Shown here in pieces: positions 1 through 11,600 of a stretch of 64,000 nucleotides of DNA. The number at the start of each line of letters is the position of its first letter. Positions within the stretch are counted from its first letter, which is position 1. The stretch lies in NCBI GenBank assembly GCA_008330645.1, contig VLTN01000064.1, positions 1 through 64,000 of the forward strand, read 5' to 3'. The notes below the pieces were generated by a model, which ran no database searches, had not been told where the DNA came from, and worked only from the letters and a program-made list of their open reading frames with translations. The stretch is from Cafeteria roenbergensis (lineage: Eukaryota > Sar > Bigyra > Bicosoecida > Cafeteriaceae). A program made the translations under genes and the position numbers.

Positions 1-3000
1 GCAGCCGGTCCCGTTCACACCCGGCACGCAGTCGGTGTGGTTCCCGGGAGGCGGAGGGCAGCCGGTCCCGTTCGCACCCGGCACGCAGTCGGTGTGGTTC
101 CCGGGAGGCGGAGGGCAGCCGGTCCCGTTCGCACCCGGCACGCAGTCGGTGTGGTTCCCGGGAGGCGGAGGGCAGCCGGTCCCGTTCGCACCCGGCACGC
201 AGTCGGTGTGGTTCCCGGGAGGCGGAGGGCAGCCGGTCCCGTTCGCACCCGGCACGCAGTCGGTGTGGTTCCCGGGAGGCGGAGGGCAGCCGGTCCCGTC
301 AGGCGCTGGCACGCAGTCGGTGTGGTTCCCGGGAGGCGGAGGGCAGCCGGTCCCGTTCACACCCGGCACGCAGTCGGTGTGGTTCCTGGGAGGCGGAGGG
401 CAGCCGGTCCCGTTCGCACCCGGCACGCAGTCGGTGTGGTTCCCGGGAGGCGGAGGGCAGCCGGTCCCGTTCACACCCGGCACGCAGTCGGTGTGGTTCC
501 CGGAGGCGGAGGGCAGCCGGTCCCGTTCGCACCCGGCACGCAGTCGGTGTGGTTCCCGGGAGGCGGAGGGCAGCCGGTCCCGTTCGCACCCGGCACGCAG
601 TCGGTGTGGTTCCCGGGAGGCGGAGGGCAGCCGGTCCCGTTCACACCCGGCACGCAGTCGGTGTGGTTCCCGGGAGGCGGAGGGCAGCCGGTCCCGTTCG
701 CACCCGGCACGCAGTCGGTGTGGTTCCGGGAGGCGGAGGGCAGCCGGTCCCGTTCGCACCCGGCACGCAGTCGGTGTGGTTCCCGGGAGGCGGAGGGCAG
801 CCGGTCCCGTTCGCACCCGGCACGCAGTCGGTGTGGTTCCCGGGAGGCGGAGGGCAGCCGGTCCCGTTCGCACCCGGCACGCAGTCGGTGTGGTTCCCGG
901 GAGGCGGAGGGCAGCCGGTCCCGTCCGCACCCGGCACGCAGTCGGTGTGGTTCCCGGGAGGCGGAGGGCAGCCGGTCCCGTCCGGCGCCGGCACGCAGTC
1001 GGTGTGGTTCCCGGGAGGCGGAGGGCAGCCGGTCCCGTTCGCACCCGGCACGCAGTCGGTGCGGTTCCCGGGAGGCGGAGGGCAGCCGGTCCCGTTCGCA
1101 CCCGGCACGCACGTTCCCAGTCGGTGTGGTTCCCGGGAGGCGGAGGGCAGCCGGTCCCGTCCGGCGCCGGCACGCAGTCGGTGTGGTTCCCGGGAGGCGG
1201 AGGGCAGCCGGTCCCGTTCGCACCCGGCACGCAGTCGGTGTGGTTCCCGGGAGGCGGAGGGCAGCCGGTCCCGTTCGCACCCGGCACGCAGTCGGTGTGG
1301 TTCCCGGGAGGCGGAGGGCAGCCGGTCCCGTTCGCACCCGGCACGCAGTCGGTGTGGTTCCCGGGAGGCGGAGGGCAGCCGGTCCCGTTCGCACCCGGCA
1401 CGCAGTCGGTGTGGTTCCCGGGAGGCGGAGGGCAGCCGGTCCCGTCCGCACCCGGCACGCAGTCGGTGTGGTTCCCGGGAGGCGGAGGGCAGCCGGTCCC
1501 GTTCGCACCCGGCACGCAGTCGGTGTGGTTCCCGGGAGGCGGAGGGCAGCCGGTCCCGTTCGCACCCGGCACGCAGTCGGTGTGGTTCCCGGGAGGCGGA
1601 GGGCAGCCGGTCCCGTTCGCACCTGGCACGCAGTCGGTGTGGTTCCCGGGAGGCGGAGGGCAGCCGGTCCCGTTCGCACCCGGCACGCAGTCGGTGTGGT
1701 TCCCGGGAGGCGGAGGGCAGCGGTCCCGTTCGCACCCGGCACGCAGTCGGTGTGGTTCCCGGGAGGCGGAGGGCAGCCGGTCCCGTTCGCACCCGGCACG
1801 CAGTCGGTGTGGTTCCCGGGAGGCGGAGGGCAGCCGGTCCCGTTCGCACCCGGCACGCAGTCGGTGTGGTTCCCGGGAGGCGGAGGGCAGCCGGTCCCGT
1901 TCGGCACCCGGCACGCAGTCGGTGTGGTTCCCGGGAGGCGGAGGGCAGCCGGTCCCGTTCGCACCCGGCACGCAGTCGGTGTGGTTCCCGGGAGGCGGAG
2001 GGCAGCCGGTCCCGTTCGCACCCGGCACGCAGTCGGTGTGGTTCCCGGGAGGCGGAGGGCAGCCGGTCCCGTTCGCACCCGGCACGCAGTCGGTGTGGTT
2101 CCCGGGAGGCGGAGGGCAGCCGGTCCCGTTCGCACCCGGCACGCAGTCGGTGTGGTTCCCGGGAGGCGGAGGGCAGCCGGTCCCGTTCGCACCCGGCACG
2201 CAGTCGGTGTGGTTCCCGGGAGGCGGAGGGCAGCCGGTCCCGTTCGCACCCGGCACGCAGTCGGTGTGGTTCCCGGGAGGCGGAGGGCAGCCGGTCCCGT
2301 TCGCACCCGGCACGCAGTCGGTGTGGTTCCCGGGAGGCGGAGGGCAGCCGGTCCCGTTCGCACCCGGCACGCAGTCGGTGTGGTTCCCGGGAGGCGGAGG
2401 GCAGCCGGTCCCGTTCGCACCTGGCACGCAGTCGGTGTGGTTCCCGGGAGGCGGAGGGCAGCCGGTCCCGTCCGGCGCCGGCACGCAGTCGGTGTGGTTC
2501 CCGGGAGGCGGAGGGCAGCCGGTCCCGTCCGGCGCCGGCACGCAGTCGGTGTGGTTCCCGGGAGGCGGAGGGCAGCCGGTCCCGTTCGCACCCGGCACGC
2601 AGTCGGTGTGGTTCCCGGGAGGCGGAGGGCAGCCGGTCCCGTTCGCACCCGGCACGCAGTCGGTGTGGTTCCCGGGAGGCGGAGGGCAGCCGGTCCCGTT
2701 CGCACCCGGCACGCAGTCGGTGTGGTTCCCGGGAGGCGGAGGGCAGCCGGTCCCGTTCGCACCCGGCACGCAGTCGGTGTGGTTCCCGGGAGGCGGAGGG
2801 CAGCCGGTCCCGTTCGCACCCGGCACGCAGTCGGTGTGGTTCCCGGGAGGCGGAGGGCAGCCGGTCCCGTTCGCACCCGGCACGCAGTCGGTGTGGTTCC
2901 CGGGAGGCGGAGGGCAGCCGGTCCCGTTCGCACCCGGCACGCAGTCGGTGTGGTTCCCGGGAGGCGGAGGGCAGCCGGTCCCGTTCGCACCCGGCACGCA

Positions 3001-6000
3001 GTCGGTGTGGTTCCCGGGAGGCGGAGGGCAGCCGGTCCCGTTCGCACCCGGCACGCAGTCGGTGTGGTTCCCGGGAGGCGGAGGGCAGCCGGTCCCGTTC
3101 GCACCCGGCACGCAGTCGGTGTGGTTCCCGGGAGGCGGAGGGCAGCCGGTCCCGTTCGCACCCGGCACGCAGTCGGTGTGGTTCCCGGGAGGCGGAGGGC
3201 AGCCGGTCCCGTTCGCACCCGGCACGCAGTCGGTGTGGTTCCCGGGAGGCGGAGGGCAGCCGGTCCCGTTCGCACCCGGCACGCAGTCGGTGTGGTTCCC
3301 GGGAGGCGGAGGGCAGCCGGTCCCGTCCGGCGCCGGCACGCAGTCGGTGTGGTTCCCGGGAGGCGGAGGGCAGCCGGTCCCGTTCGCACCCGGCACGCAG
3401 TCGGTGTGGTTCCCGGGAGGCGGAGGGCAGCCGGTCCCGTTCGCACCCGGCACGCAGTCGGTGTGGTTCCCGGGAGGCGGAGGGCAGCCGGTCCCGTTCG
3501 CACCCGGCACGCAGTCGGTGTGGTTCCCGGGAGGCGGAGGGCAGCCGGTCCCGTTCGCACCCGGCACGCAGTCGGTGTGGTTCCCGGGAGGCGGAGGGCA
3601 GCCGGTCCCGTTCGCACCCGGCACGCAGTCGGTGTGGTTCCCGGGAGGCGGAGGGCAGCCGGTCCCGTTCGCACCCGGCACGCAGTCGGTGTGGTTCCCG
3701 GGAGGCGGAGGGCAGCCGGTCCCGTTTGCACCCGGCACGCAGTCGGTGTGGTTCCCGGGAGGCGGAGGGCAGCCGGTCCCGTTCGCACCCGGCACGCAGT
3801 CGGTGTGGTTCCCGGGAGGCGGAGGGCAGCCGGTCCCGTTCGCACCCGGCACGCAGTCGGTGTGGTTCCCGGGAGGCGGAGGGCAGCCGGTCCCGTTCGC
3901 ACCCGGCACGCAGTCGGTGTGGTTCCCGGGAGGCGGAGGGCAGCCGGTCCCGTTCGCACCTGGCACGCAGTCGGTGTGGTTCCCGGGAGGCGGAGGGCAG
4001 CCGGTCCCGTTCGCACCCGGCACGCAGTCGGTGTGGTTCCCGGGAGGCGGAGGGCAGCCGGTCCCGTTCGCACCCGGCACGCAGTCGGTGTGGTTCCCGG
4101 GAGGCGGAGGGCAGCCGGTCCCGTTCGCACCCGGCACGCAGTCGGTGTGGTTCCCGGGAGGCGGAGGGCAGCCGGTCCCGTTTGCACCCGGCACGCAGTC
4201 GGTGTGGTTCCCGGGAGGCGGAGGGCAGCCGGTCCCGTTCGCACCCGGCACGCAGTCGGTGTGGTTCCCGGGAGGCGGAGGGCAGCCGGTCCCGTCCGGA
4301 GCCGGCACGCAGTCGGTGTGGTTCCCGGGAGGCGGAGGGCAGCCGGTCCCGTTTGCTCCCGGCACGCAGTCGGTGTGGTTCCCGGGAGGCGGAGGGCAGC
4401 CGGTCCCGTCAGGCGCTGGCACGCAGTCGGTGTGGTTCCCGGGAGGCGGAGGGCAGCCGGTCCCGTTCGCACCCGGCACGCAGTCGGTGTGGTTCCCGGG
4501 AGGCGGAGGGCAGCCGGTCCCGTTCGCACCCGGCACGCAGTCGGTGTGGTTCCCGGGAGGCGGAGGGCAGCCGGTCCCGTTCGCACCCGGCACGCAGTCG
4601 GTGTGGTTCCCGGGAGGCGGAGGGCAGCCGGTCCCGTTCGCACCCGGCACGCAGTCGGTGTGGTTCCCGGGAGGCGGAGGGCAGCCGGTCCCGTTCGCAC
4701 CCGGCACGCAGTCGGTGTGGTTCCCGGGAGGCGGAGGGCAGCCGGTCCCGTTCGCACCCGGCACGCAGTCGGTGTGGTTCCCGGGAGGCGGAGGGCAGCC
4801 GGTCCCGTTCGGCGCCCGGCACGCAGTCGGTGTGGTTCCCGGGAGGCGGAGGGCAGCCGGTCCCGTTCGCACCCGGCACGCAGTCGGTGTGGTTCCCGGG
4901 AGGCGGAGGGCAGCCGGTCCCGTTCGCACCCGGCACGCAGTCGGTGTGGTTCCCGGGAGGCGGAGGGCAGCCGGTCCCGTTCGCACCCGGCACGCAGTCG
5001 GTGTGGTTCCCGGGAGGCGGAGGGCAGCCGGTCCCGTCCGGCGCCGGCACGCAGTCGGTGTGGTTCCCGGGAGGCGGAGGGCAGCCGGTCCCGTTCGCAC
5101 CCGGCACGCAGTCGGTGTGGTTCCCGGGAGGCGGAGGGCAGCCGGTCCCGTTCACACCCGGCACGCAGTCGGTGTGGTTCCCGGGAGGCGGAGGGCAGCC
5201 GGTCCCGTTCGCACCCGGCACGCAGTCGGTGTGGTTCCCGGGAGGCGGAGGGCAGCCGGTCCCGTTCGCACCCGGCACGCAGTCGGTGTGGTTCCCGGGA
5301 GGCGGAGGGCAGCCGGTCCCGTTCGCACCCGGCACGCAGTCGGTGTGGTTCCCGGGAGGCGGAGGGCAGCCGGTCCCGTTTGCACCCGGCACGCAGTCGG
5401 TGTGGTTCCCGGGAGGCGGAGGGCAGCCGGTCCCGTTTCGCACCCGGCACGCAGTCGGTGTGGTTCCCGGGAGGCGGAGGGCAGCCGGTCCCGTTCGCAC
5501 CCGGCACGCAGTCGGTGTGGTTCCCGGGAGGCGGAGGGCAGCCGGTCCCGTTCGCACCCGGCACGCAGTCGGTGTGGTTCCCGGGAGGCGGAGGGCAGCC
5601 GGTCCCGTTCGCACCCGGCACGCAGTCGGTGTGGTTCCCGGGAGGCGGAGGGCAGCCGGTCCCGTTCGCACCCGGCACGCAGTCGGTGTGGTTCCCGGGA
5701 GGCGGAGGGCAGCCGGTCCCGTTCGCACCCGGCACGCAGTCGGTGTGGTTCCCGGGAGGCGGAGGGCAGCCGGTCCCGTTCGCACCCGGCACGCAGTCGG
5801 TGTGGTTCCCGGGAGGCGGAGGGCAGCCGGTCCCGTTCGCACCCGGCACGCAGTCGGTGTGGTTCCCGGGAGGCGGAGGGCAGCCGGTCCCGTCCGGCGC
5901 CGGCACGCAGTCGGTGTGGTTCCCGGGAGGCGGAGGGCAGCCGGTCCCGTCCGGCGCCGGCACGCAGTCGGTGTGGTTCCCGGGAGGCGGAGGGCAGCCG

Positions 6001-7279
6001 GTCCCGTTCGCACCCGGCCCGCAGTCGGTGTGGTTCCCGGGAGGCGGAGGGCAGCCGGTCCCGTTCGCACCCGGCACGCAGTCGGTGTGGTTCCCGGGAG
6101 GCGGAGGGCAGCCGGTCCCGTTCGCACTCGGCACGCAGTCGGTGTGGTTCCCGGGAGGCGGAGGGCAGCCGGTCCCGTTCGCACCCGGCACGCAGTCGGT
6201 GTGGTTCCCGGGAGGCGGAGGGCAGCCGGTCCCGTTCGCACCCGGCACGCAGTCGGTGTGGTTCCCGGGAGGCGGAGGGCAGCCGGTCCCGTTCGCACCC
6301 GGCACGCAGTCGGTGTGGTTCCCGGGAGGCGGAGGGCAGCCGGTCCCGTTCGCACCCGGCACGCAGTCGGTGTGGTTCCCGGGAGGCGGAGGGCAGCCGG
6401 TCCCGTTCGCACCCGGCACGCAGTCGGTGTGGTTCCCGGGAGGCGGAGGGCAGCCGGTCCCGTTCGCACCCGGCACGCAGTCGGTGTGGTTCCCGGGAGG
6501 CGGAGGGCAGCCGGTCCCGTTCACACCCGGCACGCAGTCGGTGTGGTTCCCGGGAGGCGGAGGGCAGCCGGTCCCGTTCGCACCCGGCACGCAGTCGGTG
6601 TGGTTCCCGGGAGGCGGAGGGCAGCCGGTCCCGTTCGCACCCGGCACGCAGTCGGTGTGGTTCCCGGGAGGCGGAGGGCAGCCGGTCCCGTTCGCACCCG
6701 GCACGCAGTCGGTGTGGTTCCCGGGAGGCGGAGGGCAGCCGGTCCCGTTCGCACCCGGCACGCAGTCGGTGTGGTTCCCGGGAGGCGGAGGGCAGCCGGT
6801 CCCGTTCGCACCCGGCACGCAGTCGGTGTGGTTCCCGGGAGGCGGAGGGCAGCCGGTCCCGTTCGCACCCGGCACGCAGTCGGTGTGGTTCCCGGGAGGC
6901 GGAGGGCAGCCGGTCCCGTTCGCACCCGGCACGCAGTCGGTGTGGTTCCCGGGAGGCGGAGGGCAGCCGGTCCCGTTCGCACCCGGCACGCAGTCGGTGT
7001 GGTTCCCGGGAGGCGGAGGGCAGCCGGTCCCGTCCGGCGCCGGCACGCAGTCGGTGTGGTTCCCGGGAGGCGGAGGGCAGCCGGTCCCGTTCGCACCCGG
7101 CACGCAGTCGGTGTGGTTCCCGGGAGGCGGAGGGCAGCCGGTCCCGTTCACACCCGGCACGCAGTCGGTGTGGTTCCCGGGAGGCGGAGGGCAGCCGGTC
7201 CCGTTGGCACCCGGCACGCAGTCGGTGTGGTTCCCGGGAGGCGGAGGGCAGCCGGTCCCGTTCGCACCCGGCACGCAGC
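1..7279. repeat. 57-bp coding tandem array, about 127 units
   Basis: A head-to-tail array of a 57-bp GC-rich unit fills the left end of the window and continues past it. On the minus strand the unit encodes 19 residues, CVPGANGTGCPPPPGNHTD. Recurrent variants sit in one short window of the unit: TTCGCACCC (most common), TTCACACCC (Ala to Val) and TCCGGCGCC (gives APDG, which removes one N-glycosylation sequon). Units are otherwise almost identical, which points to recent homogenisation by unequal exchange or slippage. A few units carry length changes that shift the frame, near 499, 727, 1108, 1720, 1900, 4810 and 5433. The last unit ends at about 7279, where unique sequence begins. Confidence 0.97.
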
Positions 7280-7777
7280 TTGTTCCGTTGCTGTTCGACG
7301 TGTTGCAGGTGGTGAAGTTGTTGCTGACCGAGCTGTTTGCACACTGAGTTGCGTTTCCTGCAGTGGTCTGGTTCACATGTGTGGCGTTGTCGCCAGTTTC
7401 TTCGAGCCGACGTCCGGCGCCTGTGTCGGCAACCTTGCCGAGGTGTCGCGCCAGCTCTTCTGCCCGAGGGCCGTGCTGCAACGCCCGGGCCAAGTCTGCC
7501 TGCGATCGCCATGGCTCGCAGCGGGGGGTGGGGGGGTGGGGGGGGGGGATCTATTGTTGGCGTTCGCCTTTTCGCAACGGCGGCGTCGAGAGGGGCACGC
7601 TTCGTTGCTCGGCGGCATGCTTGGCAGCTCGGGTTGCGTCCCAGGGACACGCGGCACCCGCCGTGCACACCCAGCAGCAGGGTCCGGGCATGTTTTGCCT
7701 GCCCCAAGTTCGCTCACCGTGGCCAAAACGGCGGCCAGCGCGAGCAGGGTTGCTCGCAACGCGCAAGGCAACCGCAT
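1..7777 (-). CDS. Secreted Cys/Pro/Asn-rich repeat glycoprotein (partial, two exons)
   Basis: Seen: exon 1 (7718-7777) encodes 20 residues, MRLPCALRATLLALAAVLAT, a clean signal peptide, and stops at a GTGAGC donor. A 218-nt intron (7500-7717) with a long C-rich pyrimidine tract at 7521-7550 ends in CAG. Exon 2 starts at 7499 in phase 0 and reads ADLARALQHG, so cleavage near the junction is likely. About 75 residues of unique sequence follow, crowded with N-x-S/T sequons (NAT, NQT, NFT, NTS, NGT), and then the 19-residue repeats. Each repeat has two cysteines, a PPPP run and two sequons (NGT and NHT). Inference: an extracellular or cell-surface mucin-like glycoprotein, perhaps disulfide-linked. 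The proper frame holds from the start to about 5437; then unit-level indels move reading into other stop-free frames. These lie in short homopolymer runs, so sequencing error and real decay are both possible. The 3' end lies outside the window. Confidence 0.8.
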
Positions 7778-8631
7778 CGTTGCCTGCAGCTCAGAGCGCT
7801 TCGCCGTGGGCCTGTCAAGCGATGCCGACGATGCTGCGCAAGCCCAGGGAGCCTTGCCTGAGACGTGCGCGGCGCAACAACCCGGAGCTGATCACTCGGT
7901 CGGCCGCGCAAGTCTGAGCGGCGAGTGACCCGTTCGCTTGCCAGGGATCGCCGTGGCTCTGCGTTCAACGCTTTTGCTGCCGTCTCGAAAGGGAACCTCC
8001 TCTCCTTGCCTGGATCGGCGAGCTTCGGCGCCCGATCACCCCGCCCTCCACGATACCACTTGGGAGAGATGGTGCGCTGTCCACCAATCGCGGGACAACG
8101 CACCCTTGGAGCAAGAATGAGCTCGACGACGGCTTCGCAAGTCCAAGCTCGGTCGCGCAGGGCCTCTCAACCAACGCTAGGAAGGCCCGGAGGGCCTCTG
8201 TGCTCGTGCAGTCCGTGGGCAAAATGACTTGGGAAGGCGCTGGCGCCAGCGGCGGCTCGCCAAACTGTCTCAATGTCTCGGGCCCGCCCATCCGCTTGCG
8301 AGGTCGGGGCAAAAACATCGCTCAACGCTCGCAGGCCAGCCGACGAGTTGGTTATGGCGCTGTCAACCGCGGCCCGGATTGGCGTCGCGGAAACGGGGCG
8401 TCTGCGCCGCTGCATGCACTTGGTCGACGCCACAAGCGCCAGCTCTCGGCGGTTGGCGCTGTTCGGCCATTTATAGGGGCGGTGCTTGCTGCCACCGTGA
8501 GCTGAGGAAAGAAAGTTTGCAGCTCGTGACGGTTCAGAGGCTTCGAGGTGCGAGGCAGGCCCAAAATACCACGCACGAAAGCTCTTTTTGCTGCGTCTCG
8601 CCTCGTGGGCACGTTGGCCAAAGTCCGCTCC
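7778..8631. other. Intergenic: upstream region of the repeat-protein gene
   Basis: No convincing gene; the short open frames here look like chance frames in GC-rich DNA. It holds the 5' flank of the repeat-protein gene and the 3' flank of the kinase gene, both on the minus strand. The only promoter-like site I see is a TATA-like motif at 8470-8475. Confidence 0.6.
8470..8475 (-). promoter_or_regulatory. Possible TATA box (TATAAA) for the repeat-protein gene
   Basis: The minus strand reads CCCCTATAAATGGCC in otherwise very GC-rich DNA, on the correct strand for the gene starting at 7777. It lies nearly 700 bp from that start codon, so it would need a long 5' leader or an untranslated exon. 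Chance occurrence is possible. Confidence 0.25.
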
Positions 8632-11600
8632 TCAGCTTTTGGTGTCGGCCAGACTGGCAGCGGCGTCTGCCGCCATGCTTCGTCTGCGGACGCGCTCCCG
8701 GGCGCGAATTGCGCGCGTCACCATAGTCCGCCGCAGCCGCAAGCCGAAGACAACAGCACCAGCGGCGGCAGCTACAGCTGATGCCGGAGTAATTGCTTCG
8801 GCCACCTCCAGCGCGCTGAGCACGATTCGGCCGGTTGCATCCACGCCACTTGCGCGAGCGGCCTGCGCTGCGCCCGGCACAACGCGCGCGCTGGCCTGCC
8901 TCACGGCTGCCACAGACGATGCCGCAACTGGAAGCACGCCTGACCCAGCAGCCCTGTTCGTCTCGCCGGCACTAGAGTCGCCTGCTTGCAACCCAAGGGA
9001 GCCTTGCGCCTGGGTGGGGGATCCGCGGCCAGGCCTGGCAGCATCTCGAGGGATGAGAAGGGCGGCTGGCGAAAGCACTCCACTCACCCAAGGGTGAGAC
9101 AACATGTCCACAGGAAGCGGTCTTTGCGCGGGGTCGCGCCTGAGCAATTGCAGGCAAGCATCAACGGCAGCTGGCGGTAGCTCGCGCAGCACGTCTGACG
9201 GAAAGGCGGCATCCCCCTCCTGAATCTTCGTGTACACCTCCATGACTGTCGCTCCCACGAACGGCGGTCGGCCCGTCAGCGCCTGGAAGATGGTGGCTCC
9301 GATTGCCCAAGCATCTGCCTTTCGCCCACTGTACGGCTTCCCAGTGAGGGTCTCAGGCGCCGCAAATGCTGCCGTGCCTGCCGTTGAGGCGATGGCATCA
9401 TCCGTCCCTTCGAAGATCTGCGCGACCCCAAAATCGCTCACTTTCACGCAGAGCGACTCCCCGTCGCCCGCGAGCTCGCGACGAACAGCAGCAGCTGCAG
9501 TCACCGTGCCAAGCGCCGACCCCACCAACAAATCGGCAGGAGTCAAGTCGTGGTGCGACGGGCCAGCCAGCATGCCTCTGAGCTGTAGACCAGAGTCGCC
9601 CGAGGCAGAAGCTGCACCAGAGTCAGCTCCCGCTCGCGGCATCGGCAAGTGCGACAACGAGGCGTGGGGTGAGGCTGCCGCCACTGCGGCCGCAGCGGCA
9701 GCGGCAGCAGCAGCGGCAGACGTCGTGACGCCCCTCGCCGCAGACTGCGCAGCGGCAGCTGCCTCCGCTGCTGGTGCTGCCCCAGCAACTCCTCCCGGCG
9801 CAGCTTCCAGCGATTGCGCTGGCAGTGGCTGGGACTCCCCCTCCCCGGAGGGTGCACGCCCGGCAGTGACATCTGGCGTCTGCTGGCTCGAGGTTGACGG
9901 CGCAGCCCGTGCGCCGGTGGGATTGCCATCTGCCCGCGGCGCTTCCTTGTCCGGCTCTGCCGCGTGCTGGTGTGGCTCTGCTGGGTTGCGAGGCTCTGTC
10001 GCAAAGGACCTCCCGGAAGCAGTCGTGCCGGCGAGCGAGGCCCCAGCCAGCGTGGCTTCGGCCAGGGCCTCCGCCGCGGCTCTGCCTGTGACCCCCACGA
10101 GGAGGTTTGACGGCTTGATGTCTCTGTGAAGCACCCTCTGAGAGTGGAGGTACGCGACCGCAGAGCAGAGCTGGGCGAACACCCTCCGTGCAGCGCTGGC
10201 ACTCACGGCCTGGGTGTTGACGTCGTCAGGAAGGAGCGTCGTGCCCCTGACCAGCTCTGACACGAGGAAGATGCAGTCGTGTCCCGGGTCGTCAATCACT
10301 TCAACCAGCCGAGCGACGTGAGGATGACGCAGCCGCTTCCAGACTGCAACCTCTCGCTTTGCAGTGTCAAGGGCCGTGCCGAACCGGCCGACTCGCCGCC
10401 GACGCAGCTGTGACCGACGCATGATCTTCACTGCGCGCTCAGACCAACGGGCTGCTCTGGCGTACCCGGCGGGACCATCAACGCCGCCGCCGCCGCCGCC
10501 GCCGCCGCCACTGCTGCCGCCGCCGCCGCCCCCTCGACCCAAGGCGGCCGCAGCCGCGTCGGTGTCGACCCCACGCCGCACCACGCCGTACTGCCCCCTG
10601 CCCAGCTGATCACCCAGCACGTACTGGTTCACTGCATGGATGCGGGCGCCCGGGTCAGACGCCGGCAGAGCCAGCCCCGGACCGACCCCGCTGCTTGCGC
10701 CACCAACGCTGCTGCCGTCGCCAGACGCTTGCGACACGCCGATGGCCTCGACACCGGCTCTGCCGGACGAGCTACAGGCGGACGAAACGCTCTCCGACCG
10801 CTGACGGCGGCGGGCGGAGAGGGGCACGAGGTGCAGCGGCAGCCCGGCGAAGTGCTCCCCGGAGATGGGCAGGCTGGGCGGGGGGCCGGTCACAGACCTG
10901 CGGTGCCGCGACCGGCCGCTGCTGGCGACGGAATGGTCGTCGCCCGCCGCTGCTGCCGCTGCCGCTGCCGCTGCGGCGGCGGCCGCGTTTGCACTCGCCT
11001 CATTGGACGGGTCGCTCGAAGACGACCGGCTGTGCCGCCGCGCCGCGCCCAGGCCAGCGTGCGGGTTGGCGCCAGACCCGACCGACACCCTCCCGCGACG
11101 CCCCCCTGACGTGGCGAGGACCAGCATCTGAACAGGCGGCGTGCTCGCGCCTGCGGAGGCTGCCTCGGCTCGCTGCTCCGGACCCCAGGGGTGACCGGTG
11201 CCGCTGGGACCCTGGACCCCGCCACCGGTTGGACCATCATCTGTTGAGTATCCGGCAGGGTCGGCTCCCGAGACCGATCTCGCGGTGGACTTTGAGGACT
11301 CGCCCCAGGCTGACCCGCGTGCGATGGCGCTTGATGCTGCTTGGTGAAGCTCTACCAGCCCCAGCTCTGCCCCGCCCGAGGCGATGTCCATTGCCACGGC
11401 TGACCCAGCATTGACCCTTCGAGTGACCCTCACCGAGGAGGGTGCTGAAGGGTCGTCTGACCCTCCGAGCAGGTCGTCCATCTGCGGCGTGTCAGAGTGA
11501 CAGCTGCCAGGCGGACCAGCACCCCCGGCAGAGCGCCCGACCGGCCCAGCGGGCATGCGCGCCCGATTGGCGGGGTCGCTCGAGGCAGGCTCGGTCGCGG

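Noticed and set aside
1-7279. CRISPR array or telomeric repeat
   Set aside because: There are no unique spacers between units, the unit is coding, and 57 bp of GC-rich sequence does not resemble a telomere repeat.
35-7928. Very long open frames on the plus strand through the 57-bp array
   Set aside because: They exist only because the unit lacks stops in any frame. The minus strand has the signal peptide, intron and regular sequons, so the plus frames are shadows.
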